From DATLXH01 sp035576005 (GTDB lineage Bacteria > Acidobacteriota > Thermoanaerobaculia > Gp7-AA8), in NCBI GenBank assembly GCA_035576005.1, contig DATLXH010000176.1:1-40950 (forward strand): a stretch of DNA of 40,950 nt, given 5' to 3'. The stretch's first letter is position 1, and each line of letters starts with the position of its first letter. The notes beneath the pieces were generated by a model that worked only from the letters and a program-made list of their open reading frames with translations, made no database searches and was not told the origin of the DNA. Below, piece after piece: positions 1-10,200 of this stretch. The position numbers and the translations under genes are program-made.

Positions 1-192
1 TCGAGATCAACCTGGGCGGGTGTAGGGACGCAGGGCCTGCGTCCGGCACCCAGACATTCGCATCAGGAATTCTGCATCCCGGCATGAACCCTCGTCCAAA
101 GCGATGGCCGACGACAATCTTCTCGGTCAGGGACAGGGTACGGACGCACGCCGTGCGTCCCTGCGCTCGCATTCTGTGAGAAATGCGGGCTA
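1..192 (-). repeat. Long TAGCCCGC-family inverted-repeat element, cut by window edge
   Basis: Read on the minus strand from 192, this begins with the terminal motif TAGCCCGCATTTCTCACAG. It then carries two short palindromes (around 149-164 and 26-46). The same sequence recurs on the plus strand at 31037-31130 and 31315-31400. This copy is uninterrupted at about 98-101, where the other copy holds a 184-bp insertion. It is non-coding; the small open frames through it are translations of the repeat. The end of the element is outside the window. Confidence 0.75.
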
Positions 193-346
193 ATGTTCTG
201 CGCTCTTCGTTCGTGCTCAACCGTCCATTTCTGAAACGATGCCACAGGCAGGAAAACACGAACCCCGGAGGGAGCTGGTATCATCACCGTTCTGCGCCGC
301 GATTCGCTCGACTCTCGCAGAAATCCTCTCCAGGTGATCTTCAGAC

Positions 347-1441
347 ATGGGACTCAGTGTAGGCATCGTCGGGCTACCGAACGTCGGCAAATCGACGATT
401 TTCAATGCGTTGACGGCGGCAGGCGCCGAGAGCGCGAATTATCCTTTCTGCACGATCGAGCCGAACGTCGGGATTGTCCCTGTCGTTGATCCGCGCCTCG
501 CGCAGCTCGCGGCAATGGCTTCGAGTAAGCAAACGATCTTTACAGACCTCAAAGTCGTCGACATCGCGGGCCTCGTCAGAGGAGCAAGCAAAGGCGAAGG
601 CCTTGGCAATCAGTTCCTCGCGAACATCCGGGAAACTGATGCGATCCTTCACGTCGTCCGCTGTTTCGATGATCCCAATGTCGTCCATGTCGAGAACAGC
701 GTCGATCCCGCACGAGACATCGAGATCATCGAGACCGAGCTCCTGCTCTCGGATCTGGATGCGATCAGCAAACGGATCGACAAGGTGGCGAGGCTTGCAC
801 GTGCCGGGCAGAAGGATGCAGTCACGACGGCCGCGGCCATGCAGAAAGCCGCTGATGCCGTGAATGGCGGAACGTCGCTGCGCGCCGTTGACTTCACGGA
901 CGAGGAACGGAAGGAGCTTGCAGAGCTCAACCTCATCACGATCAAGCCGGTGCTGTTCGTGGCGAACGTGTCGGAATCGGATCTCGGTTCTGAGCCCCCT
1001 TCTGTGGCGATCGTCAAGGGGATCGCCGCAGCGAGGGGTGGGGAAGTCGTCGCGATCGCCGGAGAGCTGGAGGCCCAGATTACTCAGCTTCCCGTCGAGG
1101 ACCGCGCAGGTTTCCTCCGCGAGATGGGTTTGTCGGAGCCTGGGCTCGCCGTGCTTACCAGAGCTGCGTACAAGCTGTTAGACCTCGAAACGTTTTTCAC
1201 GGTGGGACCGAAAGAGGCGCGGGCCTGGACGATCGATCGAGGCACCAGAGCGCCGCAGGCCGCTGGAAAGATTCACAGCGATTTCGAGCGGGGATTCATT
1301 CGTGCAGAGACGGTGGCGCACACTCTGCTTCTGGAATGCGGCAGCGAGCAGGCGGCACGTGCTGCCGGGAAGATCCGAAGTGAGGGGAAGGACTATCTGG
1401 TCAAGGATGGAGACGTGATTCTCTTCCGCTTCAACGTTTGA
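347..1441 (+). CDS. ychF: YchF, Obg-family ribosome-associated ATPase
   Basis: YchF is a universally conserved cytosolic P-loop NTPase of the Obg/TRAFAC class that prefers ATP and binds the ribosome and 50S subunit. It has been linked to stress responses and translation-start fidelity. The P-loop GLPNVGKST lies at residues 9-17, followed by the family-typical stretch around NYPFCTIEPNVG and the switch motif DIAGLVRGASKGEGLG. A helical insert sits mid-protein and a TGS domain at the C terminus (ending KDGDVILFRFNV). The length of 364 residues matches the family. The ATG at 347 starts directly at the conserved MGLSVGIVGLPN and is preceded by an AGGTG ribosome-binding site. The gene stands alone: a repeat element lies upstream and an unrelated hydrolase 207 bases downstream. 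Confidence 0.97.
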   Translation: MGLSVGIVGLPNVGKSTIFNALTAAGAESANYPFCTIEPNVGIVPVVDPRLAQLAAMASSKQTIFTDLKVVDIAGLVRGASKGEGLGNQFLANIRETDAILHVVRCFDDPNVVHVENSVDPARDIEIIETELLLSDLDAISKRIDKVARLARAGQKDAVTTAAAMQKAADAVNGGTSLRAVDFTDEERKELAELNLITIKPVLFVANVSESDLGSEPPSVAIVKGIAAARGGEVVAIAGELEAQITQLPVEDRAGFLREMGLSEPGLAVLTRAAYKLLDLETFFTVGPKEARAWTIDRGTRAPQAAGKIHSDFERGFIRAETVAHTLLLECGSEQAARAAGKIRSEGKDYLVKDGDVILFRFNV

Positions 1442-1648
1442 AACATCACGAAGCGACTCGACGGCACGTCTTCTCGATTTGGTTGCGCACACATATAACG
1501 AAATTCTTCACGGCCTCTGGAAAGAGCTTTTTCGACGAAGGATCTCCAACCCGCATGCTGAGTCAGATCGCGCGGCACTCCGTGACTCGACCGTCGCGCG
1601 GCGTTGACGTTGAAGCGCCCGGATGCTGAATCCACGAGAACCATTTTG

Positions 1649-2515
1649 ATGAATTTCGCCCACGAAACTCTATTGCTGGAATCGGACGAGGGGCTGCCCA
1701 TCAGGGCGACCTTGACGATTCCCGACAGACCTTGCTCGCTGGTAGTGGTGATCCATGGTTTCAAAGGGTTCCAGGAATGGGGATTCTTCCCCTGGATCTC
1801 CGAGCAGCTCGCGTCCCGCGGCCATGCAGTCTGCCGGTTCGACATGTCTCGTAACGGCGTGGCGGAGGACCCGAACACGTTTGAGCGGCTTGACCTTTTC
1901 GCGGGCGATACGTATTCAATTCAACTGGCCGATCTCCGCCGGGTGATGAATGAGCTCGATGACCGAGCTGCGCTTGGCGAGCTTCCGCGGTTTCTGCTGG
2001 GACACTCCCGTGGAGGCGCAATCGCCCTCCTGGGTGGAGCGATCGACTCGAGGCTGGCGGGGGTAATCACCTGGGCTTCTATCTCCACGGTGGATCGATG
2101 GGATGAAGCGACAAAAGTGGAGTGGCGCAAGAGCGGATCTCTGGAAGTTCTCAATCAGAGAACCGGACAGACGATGACACTCTCCACGGCCGTCCTCGAC
2201 GACTACGAGGCGAACAAAAGTCGGCTCGACGTTCTCAGGGCGGCCTCAGAGCTCGAGATGCCACTGCTCATCGTGCATGGCTCCCTCGACGACAGCGTTC
2301 CTCCAGCGGAAGCCGGTGCAATTGCCTCCAATGGCCGCGACGCTTCCGTGGTCCTCATCCAGGGAACGGGACATACTTTCGGCGCGATTCATCCGCTCAT
2401 TCACGTGCCGAGACCATTGCAACTGGCGATGACCGCAACCGCTGCATTCATCTCCGGTCATTCGTTCAGGCCCGCGCTACGCAGGACAGTGGACCCGGAC
2501 CATGTAACGAAGTGA
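1649..2515 (+). CDS. Alpha/beta hydrolase (serine hydrolase, S33/dienelactone-like)
   Basis: This is a cytosolic alpha/beta-hydrolase of 288 residues. The oxyanion-side motif VVIHGFKGFQEWGFFPWIS comes first, then the nucleophile elbow GHSRGG (Ser in the G-x-S-x-G), an acid region near HGSLDDSVPP and the catalytic His in GTGHTFG. Together these form a complete triad. The open frame extends upstream to 1604, but I chose the ATG at 1649 because the conserved fold begins right after it (MNFAHETLLLESDEG) and the upstream 15 residues look non-coding. Related proteins act on esters, peptides or lactones; the substrate cannot be told from sequence. There is no signal peptide. The 207-base gap from ychF argues against a shared operon, and the downstream gene is convergent. 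Confidence 0.85.
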   Translation: MNFAHETLLLESDEGLPIRATLTIPDRPCSLVVVIHGFKGFQEWGFFPWISEQLASRGHAVCRFDMSRNGVAEDPNTFERLDLFAGDTYSIQLADLRRVMNELDDRAALGELPRFLLGHSRGGAIALLGGAIDSRLAGVITWASISTVDRWDEATKVEWRKSGSLEVLNQRTGQTMTLSTAVLDDYEANKSRLDVLRAASELEMPLLIVHGSLDDSVPPAEAGAIASNGRDASVVLIQGTGHTFGAIHPLIHVPRPLQLAMTATAAFISGHSFRPALRRTVDPDHVTK

Positions 2516-2542
2516 GTGCGACTGCTTCAGAGAACAAGCCCT

Positions 2543-2689
2543 GTAAACGTTGAATCGGTACCACCTGACTTGGTCTCGCCGCCGCGAGCTTCGTCGCGCC
2601 TCCTCAGCATGGTCACCGCTATGCCTGCGTCGGCTCGTCTCGCTCGCGTCGCCGATCCCGGCGCCATCTGGTACCGATTCAGCGTTTAC
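2543..2689. repeat. 147-bp element with 21-bp terminal inverted repeats
   Basis: The left arm 2543-2563 (GTAAACG.TGAATCGGTACCA) matches the reverse complement of 2669-2689 at 20 of 21 positions. The interior is GC-rich and itself rich in short inverted repeats. It sits between two convergent genes. No transposase is encoded, so it is a MITE-like or REP-like element that may also end transcription from both sides. A related GGTACCGATT motif occurs at 15534-15543. Confidence 0.7.
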
Positions 2690-2699
2690 ACGCCACTAG

Positions 2700-3998
2700 T
2701 CACGACTCATCCTGATCGTCTGAAAACTGAGACCCGTTGTCCGGCTCCTCGCCTGGATTCTGCGCAGCCGCCGTTCCTTGTGCAGCTCGTCCGCTGCCTC
2801 CGCGGCGACGGCGACGTCTTCTCGGTGCTTTTGCTTCGAGCTCCTTCACTTCCGAGGTTTCGATCTCGAGTTTCTTCACCGGCTCGCGGTCGCTGAGTTT
2901 TTTCTCATCGAGGAGCCAGACCCACTGAGTCTCGGGAGTTGCCGGAGGCGGCGCTAGGGGAGATGGCACTGCAGGACGGGGAACGGCACTCGGTCTCCTC
3001 GTCGAATCGCGTCTCGGCTCACGCGGCTTGGGCATCATCGTGCGAGGTCGGACTTCGCGTTCCGGGCCTGCCATCTTCCTGGTCCGAATGAGGATCTCTT
3101 CGGAGATGCGTCGATTGACCGCAATCAGATCGGAGACGAGTCCGATCAGAAACGTCTGGAATCCGACAATGAGAAGGATCGCGGCCAGAATGAGCGACTG
3201 CACGTGACCGTCGCTATTGCCGTTGAAGAAGTAAATGAGGAAGCGGATTCCCAGAATCAGTCCGAAAGTGAGGAAGATCGCCGCAAGAGCTGAGAAAGTT
3301 TTCAGTGGTTTGTACAAGGTGTATATCCGGAAGATGGTAACGGCCGACTTGCGCAGGTAGTGTGAGATGCCAGTGTAAAGACGAGACGGGCGTGTCGGTG
3401 GATTCGTTCCGACAGGGACGGATACAACACCGAGATTTCGATTGCCAGCCTGAATGATCGTCTCGAGTGTGTATGTGAAGGGGTTGAAGACGTTGATCTG
3501 GTAGGCCGCTTCACGTGAGAAGCCGCGCAGACCGCTCGTAACGTCGGGAATGTGAATGCCGGCAGCGCGCCCCACAGACCAGCTGCCCAGGCGTTGAAGC
3601 ATTTTCTTCGCGCTACTCATGTGCGGCGAAGCCTTCACGCCACGATCACCGATCACGACCTCTGCAAGACCGTCGATGATCGGAGCAACAACTTTCGCAA
3701 TGTCGCTTCCCTTGTACTGATTATCGGCGTCGGTGTTCACAATGATGTCGGCGCCGAGCCGCAGAGCTGCGTCGATTCCTGTGGTGAACGCAGTCGAAAG
3801 GCCGCGGTGGTTGAGAACTCTTACCACATGGGTGACGCCGGCCCTTCGCGCGACGTCGATCGTTGCGTCTTCGCTCCCATCGTCAATCAGGAGCGTCTCG
3901 ATCGATGTGATTCCGGGGATCTGACGCGGTAATTCTTTGATCGTGATACCGATCGTTTTCTCTTCGTTGTATGCAGGGATCTGAATGATCAGTTTCAA
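2700..3998 (-). CDS. Family 2 glycosyltransferase, DPM1/GtrB-like, with two membrane helices and a basic tail
   Basis: The first ~220 residues are a GT-A fold GT2 domain. IPAYNEEKTIG binds the nucleotide, and LLIDDGS and NTDADNQY carry the Asp residues that hold UDP/GDP-sugar and metal. The family transfers a sugar from a nucleotide donor to a polyprenyl phosphate on the inner face of the membrane. Two hydrophobic helices follow (about 235-260 and 268-292), as in polyprenyl-phosphate glycosyltransferases. The last ~130 residues are unusual: a Pro/Arg-rich linker, a small segment TQWVWLLDEKKLSDREP, then a run of seven Arg and a Gly/Ala/acidic end. The start is TTG at 3998, chosen because it opens directly on the conserved MKLIIQIPAYNEE and has AAGGAA just upstream. 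The sugar is not determinable. Confidence 0.85.
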   Translation of the reverse strand: MKLIIQIPAYNEEKTIGITIKELPRQIPGITSIETLLIDDGSEDATIDVARRAGVTHVVRVLNHRGLSTAFTTGIDAALRLGADIIVNTDADNQYKGSDIAKVVAPIIDGLAEVVIGDRGVKASPHMSSAKKMLQRLGSWSVGRAAGIHIPDVTSGLRGFSREAAYQINVFNPFTYTLETIIQAGNRNLGVVSVPVGTNPPTRPSRLYTGISHYLRKSAVTIFRIYTLYKPLKTFSALAAIFLTFGLILGIRFLIYFFNGNSDGHVQSLILAAILLIVGFQTFLIGLVSDLIAVNRRISEEILIRTRKMAGPEREVRPRTMMPKPREPRRDSTRRPSAVPRPAVPSPLAPPPATPETQWVWLLDEKKLSDREPVKKLEIETSEVKELEAKAPRRRRRRRGGSGRAAQGTAAAQNPGEEPDNGSQFSDDQDES

Positions 3999-4075
3999 AC
4001 GGTTTCCTTCGGTGAGATGTCTAAAAACGGGATTCTAACGGATTCAATAATTAGAAACACCCAGCACGCGACCCG

Positions 4076-4203
4076 CGCGTCGCGGAGCGACGCATGGTGA
4101 GGGGCGTGAAAGTCTTGAGAGTCCGTCGGAGAAAGCGAATCTCTCGCGGCCCCTTACCCGGTCGCTGACGCGACCACCCTCTCCCTGTCGGGGAAAGGGA
4201 TCA
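4076..4203 (-). repeat. Degenerate copy of the CTCTCCCC-type intergenic repeat (copy 1 of 8)
   Basis: This is a diverged, shortened copy of the ~175-bp element seen in full at 17673, 21054, 32758 and elsewhere. It has lost part of the hairpin arms (for example CCCTCTCCCTGTCGGGGAAAGGG near the right end). It lies between the glycosyltransferase gene and the terminator of the giant gene. Confidence 0.7.
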
Positions 4204-4220
4204 TACCTACCACTCGGGAG

Positions 4221-4252
4221 ACAAAGAGGTAGCCTTTCGGCTACCTCTTTGT
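4221..4252 (-). terminator. Intrinsic terminator of the giant repeat-protein gene
   Basis: A perfect 14-bp stem (ACAAAGAGGTAGCC paired with GGCTACCTCTTTGT) closes a four-base loop. It begins 12 bases past the stop codon of the giant minus-strand gene. The 3' arm ends in CTCTTTGT, only a weak U tract, so termination efficiency is uncertain; the stem also stops transcripts symmetrically. Confidence 0.75.
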
Positions 4253-4263
4253 CACAGACTGAA

Positions 4264-7200
4264 CTACTGGCCCGGCACGTTGTATGGGTCCTGCGTGACG
4301 TTGTCGATCACTGAGGCGTTGACCGCAAGTCGTCCAGTGCCACCGACCACACGCACTGACATCCTCACGTTGTACACGTTGACGAGCCCCATCTGCTTGA
4401 GGATCCCACTGATCTGGCGGAACTCATTCGGCTGGAGGGAGAGTCTGAGCATCGGCGTGATTTTGGCCTCGGGGATGACGGCGCGGACCTCGATGGAAAC
4501 GGGCTTGCCCGTAACCTCCGCGAACGCCATGTTGGTGCGGAAGCGGTCGGATTCTTCGAGCTGCAGGACCTCGAGTGCTCGATCGCCGATTCCGTTAGCT
4601 TCCTGGGGAGTGACGGCCTGGCTGAACTGGCCAACTGTCCCACCAAGTCGCGAGTCGTACGTGCGGGCTGTCACGACCAGGGCCGTGTCCGTCGCGGTAA
4701 CCACCTGGACCGCGCCCGTGATGTTGGTCTGACCGAACACAGTCTCCACAACATTGTCGAGGGCTTTGACTTCCCCGGGTTCGATCCTGACGGTGGACTG
4801 CTTCACATTTGTGGGGTCGTTCGCCGGGATGAACATGAGGTTCGCCAATACGGCGGCTTTCGACGAATTGAAGATTCGCATCTCCGATCGCCACTGATTG
4901 CGATCGTTACTGATATGCGTGAGTCCGGGAACCACATAACGCGATGCCGCGATGGTGGAGAACTGGACAGCCGGCACCAGGATCGGATCGCCGCTTCGAT
5001 TGTCGATCACAGTGCCAAACGCTGTGACCTTGCCGGTGTCAGAGATCACCTCGAGCTCGATGCGGCCATCGTCGAGTGTCAGATTGCGTCCCGACAAAAC
5101 CGAGTTGAGCTGCAGATGTTCTGCTGGCTTGAGATCGACGCGGAATGAATCGAGTTTCGCGCCTGCCGCATTGAAGATCGATACCTGAACGTTGGCTAGC
5201 TCACCCGAGCCTTCGACCAGACCGAGATTCGTACGGAACGCTGCGTTCTGAGCGATCTGCTGGATCGAGATTGCACCGAGACCGGGGAGCGTGCCCCGCC
5301 CGACGAAGCTCGAGAACGGAATGGCAGGAACGAACTGAGAGAGCGAACCAACCAGCTTCTGGTCGTAAGTACGTGAGGACGCCACAGTCTCGTACTGGAT
5401 GGTGCCGGCGGAGTTCACCGTCTTGCCCGCGAAATTGAGCGGACGGATCTCGAGGGAACCGAGTGTCCCGTCGTTGAGCGATCCGAGCCCGTACCAGCGC
5501 TTGACGATGTCATCCATGGCAGTGGTAACTCCCGGTTCGATCTCGATGACGGTCTGCTTGCCGACCTCGGTGCCGTTGGCCGTGGTTGGGGTGAAGGTGA
5601 GCTGATACTTGATCTTGTCACCGGTCGTGTTCGCGATCCGAACGTCGGACTGGAAATTGGCGCGAGCTCCGGAAATATGCGACACCGAAGGAATGATGAG
5701 TGCGTTCTCCGGTGGCCGCGACTTCGCGGTCGGAGTGATCGGTGTTACGAGGTTGATCGAGATCGGGACATTCGCCAGGGTGGTCGGCGGGCCTGTCGGT
5801 GCGACGGTTGTGATGCTCACCGTGCCCGTGTTCGTCCCGACCGGAAGACCTGCTGGCTTTGCAGTCACGGTGATGATCGTCCCCTGAGGCGGGACTACGG
5901 CAGTCGTCGGGGTCACCGTGATCCACGGCTGCGTGGTTGTGACCGTAACGGTCTTCCCGGTGTTTCCGGACGATCTGAGACCAGAAGGCGAGATGGTGCC
6001 CAGAGGAATCGTGTCGTCATCTCCCGGGATGAAGATTCTCTGAACGAGACTCTCTTCCTTTCCGAACTGCGTCGACTGATCGGGTTGCGGTTTATTGGCT
6101 GGCGGCGGTGGGACCACGACGATCCGGACGGCCAGCGAGAAATCGCTGGGGTTCGGAGACGTTGCGCAGGACGACTTCGCGCGGACTCGGTAAAAATATG
6201 GCGTCGGTTCTGTTGATGTGTGCTCGAACTCCGTGCGGTCGCCGGTGACGGTCCGCCTCGTGATGATGTTCGAGAAATTGATATCGGTGGCTTCCTCGAC
6301 CTCGTACGACTTATCGATGTCAGGCGACCAGCTGAACTCGTAAACCTTGTCGGATGTGATCTCGCCCGGAACGGCGGGAACGAGTCTGCGTCCCGAAACG
6401 CCGGAGCAGCCCGGATCGACAACGGTCGTACGCGTGAACTTACGACGCGCGGAGGCAATCGGAGGGCAGTTCGCATTGACCGGTATCGCTTCGACGTACC
6501 ACTCGATCGTCCCCTCCGGGATGTCGACCGTAAGAGAGGTGCCCGTGGTGGAACCAATGAGTGCAGGGCCCGGCTCAGCACTGACTGTGACAATCCGATA
6601 GACGTTGTAGCGAATGGCACCGGCCACCGCAGTCCACCTGAAGGTGACAGGGGAAGAGGTGACGGTCGCGCCCTCGGTGGGCTCGAGCAGGGTCGGCGCG
6701 GCGATGGAACAGATCGAAGAAGAGCTCTGTGCGGAGTTATTGCCGGAGCTCGGATCTGCCGAGCTTGAAGAGATCGTTGCGCTGTTGGTGATGAAGGCAC
6801 CGCTGAACGACCGCAGCACGGTGTAGTTCGCTGTGATGGTCACCGAGGAGCCGGAAGCGAGCGACCCAACCGAGCAGGGGAAGCCGGTCGCGCACGGTGC
6901 GGTAGCGGACTCGAAGGCAAGCCCGGTCGGAGTCGGATCGTTGATGACGATTCCCGTTGCGTCCGAAGGACCGTCGTTGGTCACCGTGATCGTGTACTGG
7001 ATCGGTGCGCCTGGCGAGACTGTGCCGATGCCGGTCTTCGTAATGGCCACGTCTGACGACGCGCTGCCTGAGCTGGAAGCCGTCGCACTGTTGTTTGAGG
7101 AGACAGGGTCATTGGTCCCCGAGCTTACCGACGCGGTATTGGTGATGGTTCCACCGGTAAAGGATGGCGAGACCCGGTATGTGGCGGTAATGACCCTGAC

Positions 7201-10200
7201 GGCTCCGGAATTCAGCGACCCGAGCGGGCAGGGGAAGCCATTGGCGCACGGTGCAGACGCGCTCAGCAGCGTCAGGCCCGCAGGAGTCGGATCGGTAAGG
7301 GTAACGTTCGCAGCGTTTGAAGGCCCGTTGTTCGTGACAGTCAGGGTGTAAGTGACGTCGCGGCCCGGAGTGAAGAGAGGGGTCACACTCTTCATTACGG
7401 AAAGATCAGCCGACGGAACACCCGATACAGTCACTGTCTTCGAGTTGTTGTTTCCATTCGGATCGCTTGTCTGAGAGAAGATCGACGCGGTGTTGCTGAT
7501 CGTCGTGCCACTGAAGCTGGCGGGAACTGCGTACGTCACGCTGATCGTCGATGATCCTCCTGACACGAGGTCCTGCAGCGCGCACGGCGCGACTCCCGCC
7601 GAGCATGGAGACGTTGCCGAGACGAAGGAGAGTCCGGCTGGTGTCGGATCGTTGAGTGTGACTCCGGTGGCATTCGAGGGGCCGTTGTTTGACACCGTAA
7701 TTGTGAACGTAACGTTCTGCCCTGGAGTGAAGGAAGCGGGCGCGATCTTTGTGATACCGAGGTCGGCCTGGCTGCTGCTCGTGGCCGCTGCAGTGGAAGT
7801 GTTGTTTGTGGTCGGGTCCGTGGTTACCGATGAGACTGATGCGCTGTTTGTAATCGACCCCGTATAGCTGGACGGCACGTCGTAGGTGACAGTGATCGTG
7901 GCGGACGTTCCCGGCTGCATAGAGCCGAGGGCGCAGGGCGAGACTGACGTACTACAGGCGCCGCTCGCCGAGACGAACGTCAGGCCTGCCGGAGTGGGAT
8001 CGTTCAACGTCACTCCGGTCGCGACCGAGGGTCCGCTGTTCGTGACGTTAATCGTGTAGGTGATGTTCGAGCCAGGAGTGAAACTGGCAGGACCGGTCTT
8101 GAGGATTGAGAGATCGGCTGAACCGCTGGCCTGACTGTTGGCTGTCGAGCTGTTGTTGGCGGCATTCGGGTCCGGTGTTCCCGACGACGAGATTGCTGCG
8201 GTGTTGCTGACGTTGCCGGTCGCGTTAGCGGCGACGTTGAAGGTTGCGCTGATCGTCTGGGTGGCCCCGGCAGCGATCGAAGCGATCGTGCAGGGGAATG
8301 CGCTGCATGCACCGGAGGCGGAGACGAAGGTGAGGTTCGCAGATGGCGTGTCCGTCACGGTGACGCTCGAAGCATTCGAGGGACCGTTGTTCGTCACAGC
8401 GATGCTGTAGGTGACGCTCTGTCCGGCAGTGACCGAGGTTGGGCCGGTCTTGACGATCGACACGTCCGCGGAGCCGCTGGTGGTGCTCGTTGCGGTGGAG
8501 CTGTTGTTGGCGGCATTCGCGTCCGGTGTGGCAGACGACGAGATCGCAGCGGTATTGCTGACGTTGCCGGTCGCGTTTGCCGACACGTTGAAGGTTGCGC
8601 TGATTGTCTGCGTGGTTCCGGCAGCGATCGAAGCGATCGTGCAGGGGAATGCCGTACATGCACCTGACGCGGAGACGAAGGTCAGGTTCGCAGATGGCGT
8701 GTCCGTCACAGTGACGCTCGAAGCATTCGAGGGACCGTTGTTGGTGACAGCAATGCTGTAAGTCACGCTCTGTCCGGCAGTCACCGAGGTGGGGCCGGTC
8801 TTGACGATCGACACATCCGCGGAGCCGCCAACCGTGCTGGTGACGGTCGAGCTGTTGTTCCCGGAAAGAGGATCGGGTGTCCCAGATGATGCGATCGAAG
8901 CGCTGTTGCTGATGCTGCCGGTCGCGCTGGCCGCTACGTTGAAGACGGCGCTGATGGTCTGTGTGGTTCCGGCAGCGATCGAAGCGATCGTGCAGGGGAG
9001 GGCGGTGCATGCACCGGACGCGGAGACGAAGGTCAGGTTCGCGGACGGCGTGTCTGTCACGTTGACAGTCGATGCGTCTGAGGGACCGGCGTTGGTCACA
9101 GCAATGCTGTAAGTCACGCTCTGTCCGGCAGTCACGGAGGCGGGACCGGTCTTGACGATCGAGAGGTCAGCGGAGGCGCCAGTAGCACTGGTGACGGTCG
9201 AGCTGTTGTTGGCGGCATTCGCGTCCGGTGTTCCCGACGACGAGATCGCGGCGGTGTTGCTAACGTTGCCGGTCGCGTTTGCCGCGACGTTGAAGGTTGC
9301 GCTGATGGTCTGCGTGGTTCCGGCGGCGAGCGACGCGATCGTGCAGGGGAATGCGGTACAAGCACCCGACGCGGAGACAAACGTCAGGTTCGCAGATGGC
9401 GTGTCCGTCACAGTGACATTCGAGGCATTCGAGGGACCGTTGTTCGTCACCGCAATGCTGTAAGTGACGCTCTGTCCGGCAGTCACCGAGGTGGGGCCGG
9501 TCTTGACGATCGACACATCCGCGGAGCCGCTAGTGGTGCTCGTTGCGGTCGAGCTGTTGTTGGCGGCATTCGCGTCCGGTGTTCCAGACGAAGAGATCGC
9601 AGCGGTATTGCTGACGTTGCCGGTCGCGTTAGATGCGACGTTGAAGACGGCGTTGATGGTCTGTGTGGTTCCGGCGGCGATCGAAGGGATCGTGCAGGGA
9701 AATGCGGTGCATGCACCTGACGCGGAGACGAACGTAAGGTTCGCAGATGGCGTGTCCGTCACAGTGACGCTCGAAGCATTCGAGGGACCGTTGTTGGTCA
9801 CAGCAATGCTGTAGGTGACGCTCTGTCCAGCAGTCACCACGGTTGGGCCGGTCTTGATAATCGACACATCCGCGGAGCCGGCAGTAGCACTGGTGACGGT
9901 TGAGCTGTTGTTGGCGGCATTCGCGTCCGGCGTTCCCGACGACGAGATCGCAGCGGTGTTGCTGACGTTGCCGGTCGCGTTAGCGGCGACACTGAAGACG
10001 GCGCTGATGGTCTGCGTGGTTCCGGCGCCGAGCGACGCGATCGTGCAGGGGAATGCGGTACAAGCACCGGAGGCGGAGACGAAGGTCAGGTTCGCAGATG
10101 GCGTGTCCGTCACGGTGACGCTCGAAGCATTCGAGGGACCGTTGTTCGTCACCGCAATGCTGTAAGTCACGTTCTGTCCGGCAGTCACCGAGGTGGGTCC

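Noticed and set aside
1442..1648. A 63-codon frame at 1438-1629 between ychF and the hydrolase.
   Set aside because: It overlaps the ychF stop, has no ribosome-binding site and no recognisable features.
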